From assembly GCF_040549465.1 (NCBI RefSeq), contig NZ_JBEPTL010000009.1:1-64000 (forward strand): a DNA stretch of 64,000 nucleotides. Direction: 5' to 3'. This DNA is from Lacisediminihabitans sp040549465 (GTDB taxonomy: Bacteria > Actinomycetota > Actinomycetes > Actinomycetales > Microbacteriaceae). The translations under genes were made by a program, and so were the position numbers. The notes beneath the pieces are model-generated. The model was given only the letters and a program-made list of their open reading frames with translations, was not told the origin of the DNA and made no database searches. Position 1 is the first letter of the stretch. Each line of letters opens with the position of its first letter. Below, one piece after another: positions 16,435 to 24,427 of this stretch.

Positions 16435-17076
16435 ATGACAACTATCGGAATCATCGGTGCAGGACACATTGGCAGCCAGGTCGCACGCAAAGCGATCGAA
16501 AACGGATACGACGTGGTGATCAGCAATTCGCGCGGGCCCGAGACCCTCGCGGACCTGGTGACCGAGTTCGGCCCGAAGGCCAGGGCGGCGACCGCCATCG
16601 AGGCCGCTCAGGCTGCCGACGTTGCTGTTGTCACTGTGCCGTTCAAGGCCTTCGACACGATCCCCGTTGAACCTCTGGCCGGCAAAATCGTGATCGACAC
16701 CAACAACTACTACTTCGAACGTGACGGCCACTACGAGGATCTCGACAACGGCACCGCGACCGTTTCGGGCAAGCTGCAAGGCCACCTGCCGACCTCGAAG
16801 GTAGCGAAGGGCTTCAATCACATCCAGTCCGGCGATATCACCGACGATGGCCATCCAGCGGGAGATCCCCGCCGCCGCGCACTCGCCACCGCCTCGGACA
16901 GCGACGAAGCGGCCGCGTACGTGACCAAGCTCTACGACGAGTTCGGCTTCGACACCGTGAACATCGGTCCGCTCTCCGAGAGCTGGCGGGTCGAGCGCGA
17001 CCGCCCGGCCTATGGGATACGTCAGAACGTTGCGGAGCTTGAGGCCAACCTGGCGAAGGCGCCGCGCACCATCTGA
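16435..17076 (+). CDS. NADPH-dependent F420 reductase-like oxidoreductase
   Basis: This 213-residue protein begins MTTIGIIGAGHIGSQVARKA, a Rossmann dinucleotide motif. Phosphate contacts follow at VISNSRGPETL, and VVTVPFKAFDTIP plus VIDTNNYYFERDG are typical of the NAD(P)-binding F420-dependent NADP reductase family. Members transfer hydride between NADPH and a deazaflavin, or act on unknown substrates. No F420 biosynthesis genes are in view, so F420 use is not shown. The gap before it contains a TTAGGT-like -10 close to the ATG and no clear ribosome site. Confidence 0.82.
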   Translation: MTTIGIIGAGHIGSQVARKAIENGYDVVISNSRGPETLADLVTEFGPKARAATAIEAAQAADVAVVTVPFKAFDTIPVEPLAGKIVIDTNNYYFERDGHYEDLDNGTATVSGKLQGHLPTSKVAKGFNHIQSGDITDDGHPAGDPRRRALATASDSDEAAAYVTKLYDEFGFDTVNIGPLSESWRVERDRPAYGIRQNVAELEANLAKAPRTI

Positions 17077-17100
17077 GTCACCTCGACCTCCGGTGGCGGC

Positions 17101-17106
17101 CATAAT
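17101..17106 (+). promoter_or_regulatory. -10 box CATAAT, leaderless start of the arginase-fold gene
   Basis: CATAAT ends six bases before GTG 17113, with no Shine-Dalgarno. Confidence 0.5.
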
Positions 17107-17112
17107 TGACCT

Positions 17113-17934
17113 GTGGCTGCCACCTTTCTCGTCGTTCCCCAATGGCAGGGCTCCGGCTCCTCTCGTGCGATGCGCCTCGTCGACGGAGCGGAGGCTATTC
17201 GCGGCGACCTTCCCAGCGTCGCGACCGTGACCGTTGACGTGCCTCTCGGTGCGGGAAGCGACGAGGGAACCACCGTACAGCGGCTGAGTTCGCTGCAAAC
17301 GGTGCGTGACGCGCAACTGGCTGCTCTCGCGACCGCCTCCGGGCTCGCGGTGACCATCGGCGGGGATTGCGGCGTGGAACTGGCCGCGATCGAACACGCG
17401 AATCTCTCCCAGGACGCCATGGCTGTGCTCTGGTTCGATGCCCACCCCGACATGAATACACCGGAGTCGTCACCGTCCGGCGCCTTCACCGGCATGGTCC
17501 TGCGCACCCTGATCGGCGAGGGAACCCCAACCCTGGTGCCGGCGAAGCCCCTGGAGCCGTCGCGCACGATCCTCGTTGGCATCCGCAATACCGACGATGG
17601 CGAAAACGAGTACCTGGAGTCAAGCGCGGTTCGTGCGCTCGACGCACAGGACGTGAGTGCGAAATCGATCGGCGAGGTGCTGGCGTCGAGCGGGGCGACA
17701 TCCGTCTACGTGCATATCGACCTGGATGTGCTCGACCCCTCGGAGTTCGACGGCGTCGGCGACCCGATGCCCTTCGGCCTTCCGCTGGCAACCCTCCTCG
17801 AGGCCATCGCTGCCGCCAAAGCCGCGCTACCGCTCGCGGGGGCGGGAATCACCGGTTTCGCTCCTGCGTCACCCGCGGCCGCCGGCGACGACCTCGGCAG
17901 CATCCTGCGCATCATCGGCGCGCTGAGTAGCTGA
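17113..17934 (+). CDS. Arginase/agmatinase/formimidoylglutamase-family protein
   Basis: This 273-residue protein carries the ureohydrolase metal-binding motifs in order: GGDC (about residue 78, where GGDHS is usual), DAHPDMN (about 113) and HIDLDVLDP (about 199). The family hydrolyses guanidino or formimino groups using a binuclear manganese centre. The missing His in the first motif (GGDC) also occurs in several actinobacterial members. The GTG start has no ribosome site but a -10 box six bases upstream. No arginine or histidine catabolic genes are adjacent, so the substrate cannot be inferred. Confidence 0.85.
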   Translation: MAATFLVVPQWQGSGSSRAMRLVDGAEAIRGDLPSVATVTVDVPLGAGSDEGTTVQRLSSLQTVRDAQLAALATASGLAVTIGGDCGVELAAIEHANLSQDAMAVLWFDAHPDMNTPESSPSGAFTGMVLRTLIGEGTPTLVPAKPLEPSRTILVGIRNTDDGENEYLESSAVRALDAQDVSAKSIGEVLASSGATSVYVHIDLDVLDPSEFDGVGDPMPFGLPLATLLEAIAAAKAALPLAGAGITGFAPASPAAAGDDLGSILRIIGALSS

Positions 17935-18018
17935 ACCCGCGCAGCTGAAACCGCCGAGGTTTCGCCGGCGGCGTGGTCGTAGCATGGAGACGTCCCCGAC
18001 CGCCAGGAAAGGCCAGCG

Positions 18019-18822
18019 TTGACCAATACCGAAGCATCTCCCAGCCCGCGAGTCACCGTCGAGCGTGACGGGCACGTGCTGCTTATCGGTCTCAACCGCG
18101 CAGAGAAGCGCAACGCCGCTGACTTCCGGATGCTGCAGGAGCTCTCGCTCGCATACGGGGAGCTCGAACGCGACCCCGAACTGCGTGTGGGATTCGTCTT
18201 CGCCCACGGCGACCACTTCACAGGCGGACTCGACCTCGCCGACGTCGGCCCGCGGATCGGCCCCGAAGGTCTGGAGATCGCGCCGGAGGACGGAATCAAC
18301 CCGTGGCAGGTCTCCGGCACACAACTCAGCAAGCCAGTGGTCATCGCGGTGCATGGCACCTGCCTTACCCTCGGCATCGAACTGATCCTCGCCAGCGATA
18401 TCGCCGTCGCTGCGGAGTCGACGACCTTCGGGCAGATCGAGGTTGCTCGCGGCATCCTACCGTTCGGCGGCGCGACCATCCGCTTTCCCCGCGCTGTCGG
18501 CTGGGGCAATGCCATGCGCTGGATCCTCACCGGCGACAGCTTCGATGCTACGGAAGCGCATCGCATCGGTCTCGTGCAGGAGGTCGTCACGGATGGCGCT
18601 CAGTACGAACGAGGTCTTGAGCTCGCGCACCGGGTTGCCTCCCAGGCGCCGCTCGCCGTGCAAGCGGCACTCGCCAACGCGCGCCTCGCCGTACGAGACG
18701 GCGACCAGGCCGCGGAAGCATCGTTGCAGCCCAATCTGGTGGCGCTCGCCTCGAGTGAAGATGCCCGGATCGGCATGGAATCCTTCATCAGCCGCCAGCC
18801 GGCGACGTTCGTCGGCCGCTGA
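18019..18822 (+). CDS. Enoyl-CoA hydratase/isomerase (crotonase) family protein
   Basis: This is a 267-residue crotonase-fold protein. Its oxyanion-hole segments are visible as AEKRNAADFRML and FVFAHGDHFTGGLDLADV, with KPVVIAVHGTCLTLGIELIL supplying the second. Catalytic Glu placement differs between subfamilies and I cannot assign hydratase, isomerase or hydrolase activity with confidence. TTG at 18019 follows AGGAAAGG. It stands alone between the arginase-fold and flavoprotein genes, so the acyl-CoA pathway is not evident. Confidence 0.87.
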   Translation: MTNTEASPSPRVTVERDGHVLLIGLNRAEKRNAADFRMLQELSLAYGELERDPELRVGFVFAHGDHFTGGLDLADVGPRIGPEGLEIAPEDGINPWQVSGTQLSKPVVIAVHGTCLTLGIELILASDIAVAAESTTFGQIEVARGILPFGGATIRFPRAVGWGNAMRWILTGDSFDATEAHRIGLVQEVVTDGAQYERGLELAHRVASQAPLAVQAALANARLAVRDGDQAAEASLQPNLVALASSEDARIGMESFISRQPATFVGR

Positions 18823-18919
18823 TGCCTGAGGGGGCACGAATGGTCCGTCCGACGCGCAACAGCCAGCCGTTTGCGTCCCCCGAGTTCGAGAACCGTATGC
18901 ACAACAACGAGGAGCAGAG

Positions 18920-20326
18920 ATGACCGAGACAACCTACGACCTCATCGTTATCGGCGCAGGTGCGGTGGGCGAGAACATCGCCGACCGGGCGGTGCAAGGA
19001 GGCCTCACTGCGCTGCTGGTCGAGAGTGAACTGGTCGGCGGCGAGTGTTCATACTGGGCCTGCATGCCCTCCAAGGCACTGCTGCGCAGCGGAATAGCCC
19101 TGCGGGCCGCGAAAGCCGTCGGCGGTGCACGCGAGGCTGTCACCGGAGACCTGGATGTCGCAGCCACCTTCAAGCGCCGCGACGGGTTCACCAGCGACTG
19201 GGACGACCAGGGCCAGGTCGACTGGGTGAAGGGTGCGGGCATCGACCTGGTTCGCGGTCACGCCCGTATCACCGGCGAGAAACAGCTCACCGTCGACGAC
19301 ACCGTCTACACGGCGCGTCACGCCATCGCAGTGAGTGTCGGATCCGACCCGCTGCTGCCCGACATCCGGGGCCTCAAGGATGTGAGTCCGTGGACCAGTC
19401 GGCACGCGACATCCGCCAAGGTCGCGCCGAAGAGCCTGGCGATCATCGGCGGTGGAGTGGTCGGCGTCGAGATGGCCACGGCTTACGCCAGCTTCGGTAC
19501 GGCGGTCACCGTGCTCGCTCGCACCGCGTTGCTCGGCAACCAGGAACCGTTCGCCGGCGAGGCCGTGACCGCCTCGCTGGAGAAGCTCGGCGCCACGGTG
19601 AAGGTCGGCGTCTCGGCCACTTCCGCGAAGCGCACGGATGCCGGCGTCGAACTGCAACTCGACGATGGCTCCACCCTCACGGCTGAGGAGGTGCTGGTCG
19701 CAACGGGGCGGGTTCCGCGCACGTCGGACCTCGGCTTCGACGCGATCGGCCTCACCCCCGGTGACTGGCTCGATGTCGACGACACTCTCCTCGTAAAGGG
19801 CTTCGACTGGCTCTACGCCTGCGGCGACGTCAACCACCGAGCCCTGCTCACCCACCAGGGCAAATACCAGGCCCGCGCCGCTGGCGACGTTATTGTCGCC
19901 CGTGCGCTCGGCAAGCCGGTCTCCGACGGCAAGTGGGGCACGCACGTGGCGACCGCCGACCACGAGGTGGTTCCGCAGGTCACCTTCAGCGATCCGGAGG
20001 TGGCATCCGTCGGACTGACCGCCGCCGCCGCGCAGAAGGCGGGCTACGAGACCCGCGTCATCGACTACAACCTCGGCTGGGTCGCCGGTGCCGGGCTGCA
20101 GGCGGACGGCTACGAAGGTCAGGCCCGCATGATCGTCGACGAGAAGCGCACGGTGATCCTCGGGGTCACCTTCGTCGGCCAGGATGTGTCGGAACTCATC
20201 CATGCGGCCACCACCGCCATCGTCGGCGAGGTGCCGTTGGACAGGCTCTGGCACGCCGTGCCCGCCTACCCGACGATGAACGAGATATGGCTACGCCTGC
20301 TGGAGACCTACGGCCGCCCGGATTAG
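18920..20326 (+). CDS. Pyridine nucleotide-disulfide oxidoreductase (dihydrolipoyl dehydrogenase/mercuric reductase-like)
   Basis: This 468-residue class I flavoprotein has an FAD motif (DLIVIGAGAVGENIADRA, residues 7-24), a redox disulfide in GGECSYWACMPSKALL (CX4C, about 41-56), a central NAD(P) motif (SLAIIGGGVVGVEMATAYAS) and the C-terminal dimer interface ending HAVPAYPTMNEIW, whose His is catalytic in lipoamide-type enzymes. The CSYWAC active site is the actinobacterial variant rather than the CLNVGC of lipoyl dehydrogenase. A GAGGAGCAGAG ribosome site precedes ATG. The electron acceptor is unknown; mycothione or quinone reduction are possibilities. Confidence 0.9.
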   Translation: MTETTYDLIVIGAGAVGENIADRAVQGGLTALLVESELVGGECSYWACMPSKALLRSGIALRAAKAVGGAREAVTGDLDVAATFKRRDGFTSDWDDQGQVDWVKGAGIDLVRGHARITGEKQLTVDDTVYTARHAIAVSVGSDPLLPDIRGLKDVSPWTSRHATSAKVAPKSLAIIGGGVVGVEMATAYASFGTAVTVLARTALLGNQEPFAGEAVTASLEKLGATVKVGVSATSAKRTDAGVELQLDDGSTLTAEEVLVATGRVPRTSDLGFDAIGLTPGDWLDVDDTLLVKGFDWLYACGDVNHRALLTHQGKYQARAAGDVIVARALGKPVSDGKWGTHVATADHEVVPQVTFSDPEVASVGLTAAAAQKAGYETRVIDYNLGWVAGAGLQADGYEGQARMIVDEKRTVILGVTFVGQDVSELIHAATTAIVGEVPLDRLWHAVPAYPTMNEIWLRLLETYGRPD

Positions 20327-20332
20327 CCCGCG

Positions 20333-20396
20333 TGCGCTGTCGTTTCGGCCTAATGCTGGCGCAATTACGACAGCGGTACGCCGAAACAACAGCGCA
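20333..20396. terminator. Inverted repeat between convergent genes, with an alternative pairing
   Basis: TGCGCTGTCGTTTCGGC (20333-20349) pairs with 20380-20396 with one mismatch. The inner GCTGTCGT (20336-20343) can instead pair exactly with ACGACAGC (20367-20374). It lies between the stops of the flavoprotein (+) and mshA (-), so a bidirectional terminator is likely. Confidence 0.65.
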
Positions 20397-20417
20397 ACCG
20401 ACGGTTGAGCGCAACCA

Positions 20418-21647
20418 CTACAGGCCCGCGTACACCCCGAGCAGCGCCGTCGCGGTAGCCGCCCAGGTGTAGCCCTCTGCGTAATGCCGCGCCGTGGCCG
20501 AGAACTGTTCGAGCCGCGCGCTGTCGTCGAGCATCTCGGTGATGGAGCGTGCCCAGGCCCGCGGATCACGCGAATCGACGAGCTGGCCTGAGACGCCGGC
20601 CGACACCGACTCCACGAGCCCGCCCCCGCGGAATGCTACAACCGGTGTTCCGCTGGATGCCGACTCGAGAGCAACGAGACCGAAGGTCTCGGAATGTGAA
20701 GGCACGAGCGTCACTGTCGCCGCCGCCAGCAGGTCGGCGAGCCGTTCGCGAGACAGGGCACCGACGAAGCGAACATCGGCAAAGACCCCGAGCTCGGTGG
20801 CGGTCGTGCGCAACGACACGGCGTACTGGTCCTCGCCCGGTGTGGCCTCGCCCGCGATGACGAGCACTGGTGCCCACCCGCGCAGGGCGTGCAACTCGGC
20901 GAGCGCACGAATGGCAAGCTCCTGGTCCTTGAGGGGCTGGATCCGGCCGACGACGGCGAGGATGGGGCGTCCAGGGGCTATCGCGAGTTCGTCGCGCAAA
21001 CGAGCGCCAGCGGCATCCGCTCGCCTCGGGGTGAAGAGGTCGACGTCGACGCCGGGCGGGATCACCCAGATGCGATCGGCCGGAGCGCGCACCTCGTCGA
21101 TGAGCATGCCCACCTCGGCCGCCGACCCCGCCACCATCGCGCTGGCCTGGTTGGCGAGGTACATTTCGGTGCGAACGCGCTGCTCGGGCTCCGGCGCCTG
21201 GCCGGGAGCCAGTGCGCTGTTCTTCATCGCCGCCACGGTGTGGAAACTCTGCACGAAAGGCAGTCCGAGTTCGAGGGCGACAGGAAGGGTAGACAGGCCG
21301 CTCAGCCAGTAGTGGGCGTGGATGAGTCCGTAGCGCGGGTGCAGGCGTCCGGCGAGATTTGCCACCGCTTCACCGAACTCGTCGGCGACCTCGAAAAGGC
21401 GCTCCTTCTCAAGAATCCCCGGTGGGCCGGCCGCCAGTTCGTGCAGCGTCACGCCATCACCGATCTCCCGCATGCCGGGTGCACCGGTGGCTCGCGTCAG
21501 CAGGTCGACCTCGACGCCGCGCTTGGCCACCTCGGCGGCCATCGACAGCAGAGAGACGTTCATGCCGCCGGAATCCCCCGTGCCGGGTGCGGCGAGCGGC
21601 GAGGTGTGCATGGACACCATCGCAACTCGCTCCAGCGCACTCGCCAT
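20418..21647 (-). CDS. mshA: GT4 glycosyltransferase, MshA-like (D-inositol-3-phosphate glycosyltransferase)
   Basis: From ATG 21647 the protein is 409 residues. The start VAMVSMHTSPLAAPGTGDSG and then GMNV is the UDP-GlcNAc/inositol-phosphate binding hallmark of MshA. IHAHYWLSGL, VIPPGVDVDLFTP, VVGRIQPLKDQELAIRALAE and PSHSETFGLVALESASSGTP are GT-B family motifs. MshA makes the first committed intermediate of mycothiol, the actinobacterial thiol, which fits the RsrA/SigR system at the right end of the window. ATG 21647 is preferred over an upstream GTG because a TACAGT -10 box ends six bases before it and conserved homology starts here. A related GT4 enzyme cannot be fully excluded. Confidence 0.82.
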   Translation of the reverse strand: MASALERVAMVSMHTSPLAAPGTGDSGGMNVSLLSMAAEVAKRGVEVDLLTRATGAPGMREIGDGVTLHELAAGPPGILEKERLFEVADEFGEAVANLAGRLHPRYGLIHAHYWLSGLSTLPVALELGLPFVQSFHTVAAMKNSALAPGQAPEPEQRVRTEMYLANQASAMVAGSAAEVGMLIDEVRAPADRIWVIPPGVDVDLFTPRRADAAGARLRDELAIAPGRPILAVVGRIQPLKDQELAIRALAELHALRGWAPVLVIAGEATPGEDQYAVSLRTTATELGVFADVRFVGALSRERLADLLAAATVTLVPSHSETFGLVALESASSGTPVVAFRGGGLVESVSAGVSGQLVDSRDPRAWARSITEMLDDSARLEQFSATARHYAEGYTWAATATALLGVYAGL

Positions 21648-21653
21648 GCTGCC

Positions 21654-21659
21654 ACTGTA
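21654..21659 (-). promoter_or_regulatory. -10 box TACAGT of mshA, leaderless
   Basis: TACAGT on the minus strand ends six bases before ATG 21647; no ribosome site is present. Confidence 0.5.
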
Positions 21660-21757
21660 TTGGCACATCCCCTGCGGCCGCTGAGCGCTCCCCACTCGAG
21701 GCCGTGTTCGTCAGGTGGGTCCGCGATCGATTCCTGGGAAATCCGACCGGGATCGCA

Positions 21758-21763
21758 TAGCCT
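21758..21763 (+). promoter_or_regulatory. -10 box TAGCCT before the HEAVH protein
   Basis: TAGCCT ends six bases before ATG 21770. Confidence 0.5.
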
Positions 21764-21769
21764 CGCGTC

Positions 21770-22201
21770 ATGCCCGCTGAACCCTCTTCCGGCCTGGATC
21801 GTGGCATGCAGCGTCTCGTGCACTGGGGCTCCGCCGTCCCGGGTCTCCGTCGCATACTGATCTCCGCCGTGATCGCGCGCCCCGGATACTGGTTTGCGAC
21901 GGTCTCAGGTGTCGTCTGGGGCGGTATCCTCAGCCGTGGACAACTGCGCAGCGAGGGCGGAGTCGTGGTTGCCCAGGGTTGCCCACGCTGGGCCTTCGGG
22001 CGCGGCGGCACAACCATCGGTGCCGTCTACCTCACGCACGATAACGTTTCGCTTCCCGTTCTGCGGCACGAAGCCGTGCACCGGGCACAGTGGAAACACT
22101 ACGGGCTGGCCTTCATCCCGCTCTATCTGGCTGCGGGGGCCTTCGCACAACTCAATCGCTTCGAAGTAGAGGCAGGACTAGAGGATGGCGGCTACGTATG
22201 A
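21770..22201 (+). CDS. Small protein with HExxH metalloprotease-like motif
   Basis: This 143-residue protein of no family I can name contains HEAVHRAQW (about residue 105), the HExxH zinc motif flanked as in DUF4157-like or minigluzincin-type proteins. A hydrophobic stretch GLAFIPLYLAAGAFAQL follows, with downstream acids RFEVEAGLEDGG that could give the third ligand. The N-terminal half has GVVWGGILSRGQ and QGCPRWAFGRGGTTIGAVYL. It overlaps the next SDR gene by four bases (ATGA), so the two are co-translated. Whether it is a protease or a binding protein is undecided. Confidence 0.75.
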   Translation: MPAEPSSGLDRGMQRLVHWGSAVPGLRRILISAVIARPGYWFATVSGVVWGGILSRGQLRSEGGVVVAQGCPRWAFGRGGTTIGAVYLTHDNVSLPVLRHEAVHRAQWKHYGLAFIPLYLAAGAFAQLNRFEVEAGLEDGGYV

Positions 22202-23040
22202 CCGAAGGCAATAAAGATCTGGATGGCGCAACCATCGTGATCACCGGTGCGAGTTCCGGCCTCGGGAGAGCCGCAGCCGTCGCTCTCGCCGATCGCGGAG
22301 CCGAGATCGCGGTGGTCGGCCGCAACCCGGAGCGCACCAACGCGGTGGCAGCCCAGGTGGGCGGCCGGATGTTCCTCGCCGACTTCGACCGCCTCGACGA
22401 CGTGAGAAGACTCGCGGATGACCTGCTCACCGTCTACGACCACATCGACGTTCTCGCCAACAACGGCGGCGGTCTTGTCAGCAAACGCGGACTCTCCGAA
22501 GACGGCCACGAGCGTACTTTCCAGCACAACCATCTCGCACCGTTCCTACTCACCAACCTGCTTCTTACCCGGCTGACCGCGGCCAACGGTCGGGTCATCT
22601 CCACCGCGAGTGCCGCCAACCTGTTCGGCAAACTCGACCTCGACGATCTCGATCGAACCAGGCATGTCTATGCGGGCGGCTGGCGTGCCTACGGCACGAG
22701 CAAGCTGGAGACCATCCTGTTCATCGAGGAGCTGGCCAGGCGAACTGACGGCACGGGCATCGACGCCTTCGCCTTCCACCCTGGCCTCGTCTCGACAGGT
22801 TTCGGCGCCGATTCCGGGATGTTCCGCTTCGCCCAATTTCTGAGCCGCGGCAGTCTCGGCATCAGCCCTGAGCAGGGTGCGGCACCGCTCATCCACCTGG
22901 CGTCCACCGAGGATGTCGGCGCGCCGAGCGGCACCTACTTCGACGGCCTGAAACCGAACGGACGCACCCCGGCCGTCGCGCACGATGAAGAGGTCGCCGC
23001 TAGATTGTGGACGAGGAGCACCGAGTTGGTCGGACTCTGA
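22198..23040 (+). CDS. Short-chain dehydrogenase (retinol dehydrogenase-like), tandem copy 1
   Basis: This is a 280-residue classical/extended SDR. It has the cofactor motif TGASSGLGRAAAVAL (residues about 17-31), the NADP-preferring VVGRNPERT, the NNGGG version of the NNAG motif, and a catalytic Ser/Tyr/Lys with Tyr-Lys seen as AYGTSKLETILF. It resembles the retinol-dehydrogenase/WWOX-like bacterial group. The ATG overlaps the stop of the HEAVH gene. A second copy follows 17 bases after the stop, so they probably arose by duplication. The Gly in NNGGG, where the copy downstream has NNAGG, is worth noting. Substrate unknown. Confidence 0.87.
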   Translation: MTEGNKDLDGATIVITGASSGLGRAAAVALADRGAEIAVVGRNPERTNAVAAQVGGRMFLADFDRLDDVRRLADDLLTVYDHIDVLANNGGGLVSKRGLSEDGHERTFQHNHLAPFLLTNLLLTRLTAANGRVISTASAANLFGKLDLDDLDRTRHVYAGGWRAYGTSKLETILFIEELARRTDGTGIDAFAFHPGLVSTGFGADSGMFRFAQFLSRGSLGISPEQGAAPLIHLASTEDVGAPSGTYFDGLKPNGRTPAVAHDEEVAARLWTRSTELVGL

Positions 23041-23057
23041 CGAAGGGTTCGTTCCAG

Positions 23058-23897
23058 GTGGAGAGCACGCTCGAGGGCCGGTCGATCGTGATCACCGGCG
23101 CGAGTTCCGGGCTCGGCCGATCAGCCGCCATCGAACTCGGACGACGAGGCGCGTTCGTGGCAGTCGTGGGCCGCAATCCCGAACGAACCGCTGATGTCGC
23201 GAAGCTCGCGCGCGGCACGGCCTTCGTCGCCGACTTCGACCATCTCGACCAGGTTCGCGAGTTGGCGGATGCCCTGCTCTCCCGTTTCGATCGGATCGAC
23301 GTTCTCGCCAACAACGCCGGCGGCCTGGTCAGCCGTCGTGAGACGACGAAGGATGGCTTTGAGCGCACCTTCCAGTCGAACTACCTCGCGCCGTTCCTGC
23401 TGACCGATCTGCTGCTCCCCCGGATCACCGAGAGTCGCGGCCGCGTCCTGTCCACGGCGAGCAGTTCCAACACCATCGCCCACCTCGATCTCAACGACCT
23501 CGACTTCGCGCATCAACCGTGGATGGGCGGATGGCGCGCCTATGGCACCACGAAGCTGGAGACGATCCTCTTCATCCGCGAGCTGGCCCGCCGCACGGTG
23601 GGCAGCGGAGTCGACGCGTATTCCTTCCACCCCGGCTATGTCGCGTCGAACTTCGGAGTAAACATCCCAATCATGAATTTCGCGCAGTTCATCAGCGCGG
23701 GTCATCTGGGGCTCAGGCCGGAACAGGGCGCGGAGCCACTGGTCTTCCTCGCATCGACGAACGATGTCGGCGCGCCGAGCGGCGCCTACTTCAGCCGCAG
23801 TCGGCCCAACGGGCGCACGCATCCCCTGGCGAACAATGAGGCGACCGCACGGACTCTCTGGGAGAACACTGTCGGGCTGCTCGGCCCCTGGCTCTAG
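23058..23897 (+). CDS. Short-chain dehydrogenase, tandem copy 2
   Basis: This 279-residue SDR is collinear with the preceding gene and shares long runs of residues (ITGASSGLGRSAAIELGRRG, VVGRNPERTADVA, NNAGGLVSRRET, YGTTKLETILFIRELARRT, EQGAEPLVFLASTNDVGAPS). The start is GTG 23058, with GAAGGG eight bases upstream; the longer frame to 23007 overlaps the first copy and is less likely. The conserved Tyr-x3-Lys is intact. Two neighbouring paralogs of this kind may differ in substrate; nothing here shows which. Confidence 0.87.
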   Translation: MESTLEGRSIVITGASSGLGRSAAIELGRRGAFVAVVGRNPERTADVAKLARGTAFVADFDHLDQVRELADALLSRFDRIDVLANNAGGLVSRRETTKDGFERTFQSNYLAPFLLTDLLLPRITESRGRVLSTASSSNTIAHLDLNDLDFAHQPWMGGWRAYGTTKLETILFIRELARRTVGSGVDAYSFHPGYVASNFGVNIPIMNFAQFISAGHLGLRPEQGAEPLVFLASTNDVGAPSGAYFSRSRPNGRTHPLANNEATARTLWENTVGLLGPWL

Positions 23898-23908
23898 TCC
23901 GAGCTTCT

Positions 23909-24265
23909 CTAGTCCGAGCTGAGGGCGCGGGCGGCGCCGCTGCCGGCGATCCAGGAGTAGACGGTGTGCTGCTGCGTGATGTCCGTCGGGAGCATCTCGC
24001 TCAGCCATGCGTCGAGTGAGCGGCGAAGCGACTGTCCGCGATCGCGAACCAGCCAGCAGATGGCCACGCGACCGGGAGCCAGAAGGGTCGCGACGTCATC
24101 CGAGGTCTCGACCTCGACGAAGACCTGGCCGCGGGCTGCGGAGGGAAGCGTGGCGAGGAGCGTCTGGATGGCGGGAAGACTCGACTCGTCACCCGCGATG
24201 AGCAGGCGATCTTTGACACCGGGATTCCACGCGATCGAAGCGGTGAGGGAGTCGGAGGTTGCCAC
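23909..24265 (-). CDS. Stand-alone SIP (siderophore-interacting protein) domain
   Basis: This 118-residue protein matches only the C-terminal NAD(P)H-binding half of siderophore-interacting proteins: DRLLIAGDESSLPAIQTLLA, VFVEVETSDD, WLVRD and the ending HTVYSWIAGSGAAR. The normal SIP family is about 250-280 residues with an N-terminal FAD-binding barrel, absent here. It may act with another flavoprotein or be a truncated relict. GTG start; a likely iron-regulator site overlaps the promoter, and the gene appears leaderless. The role would be release of iron from siderophores by reduction; this is inferred. Confidence 0.83.
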   Translation of the reverse strand: MATSDSLTASIAWNPGVKDRLLIAGDESSLPAIQTLLATLPSAARGQVFVEVETSDDVATLLAPGRVAICWLVRDRGQSLRRSLDAWLSEMLPTDITQQHTVYSWIAGSGAARALSSD

Positions 24266-24271
24266 AGATCA

Positions 24272-24277
24272 AGTATG
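24272..24277 (-). promoter_or_regulatory. -10 box CATACT of the SIP-domain gene
   Basis: CATACT ends six bases before GTG 24265. A TTGAAC -35-like hexamer lies about 15 bases upstream of it. Confidence 0.45.
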
Positions 24278-24292
24278 GCATGCCTTACCTAA
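24274..24292 (-). promoter_or_regulatory. Putative DtxR/IdeR iron box
   Basis: TTAGGTAAGGCATGCCATA (minus strand) matches the 19-base DtxR consensus at about 13 positions, including the intact TTAGGT half and CC of the other half. It sits across the -35/-10 spacer of the SIP-domain gene, where iron-loaded regulator would block transcription. Confidence 0.6.
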
Positions 24293-24427
24293 GTTCAACC
24301 AGCCCGCATGGCTGTGATCATGCTGAGTACGCCGACGGATCAGGCCGACCTATCGGTGTGATAACGACGACCGGAGAAGGACGCCACCCACAGTAGGTTT
24401 ATTCTCACTGTCGAGTCGGGAGTTGCT

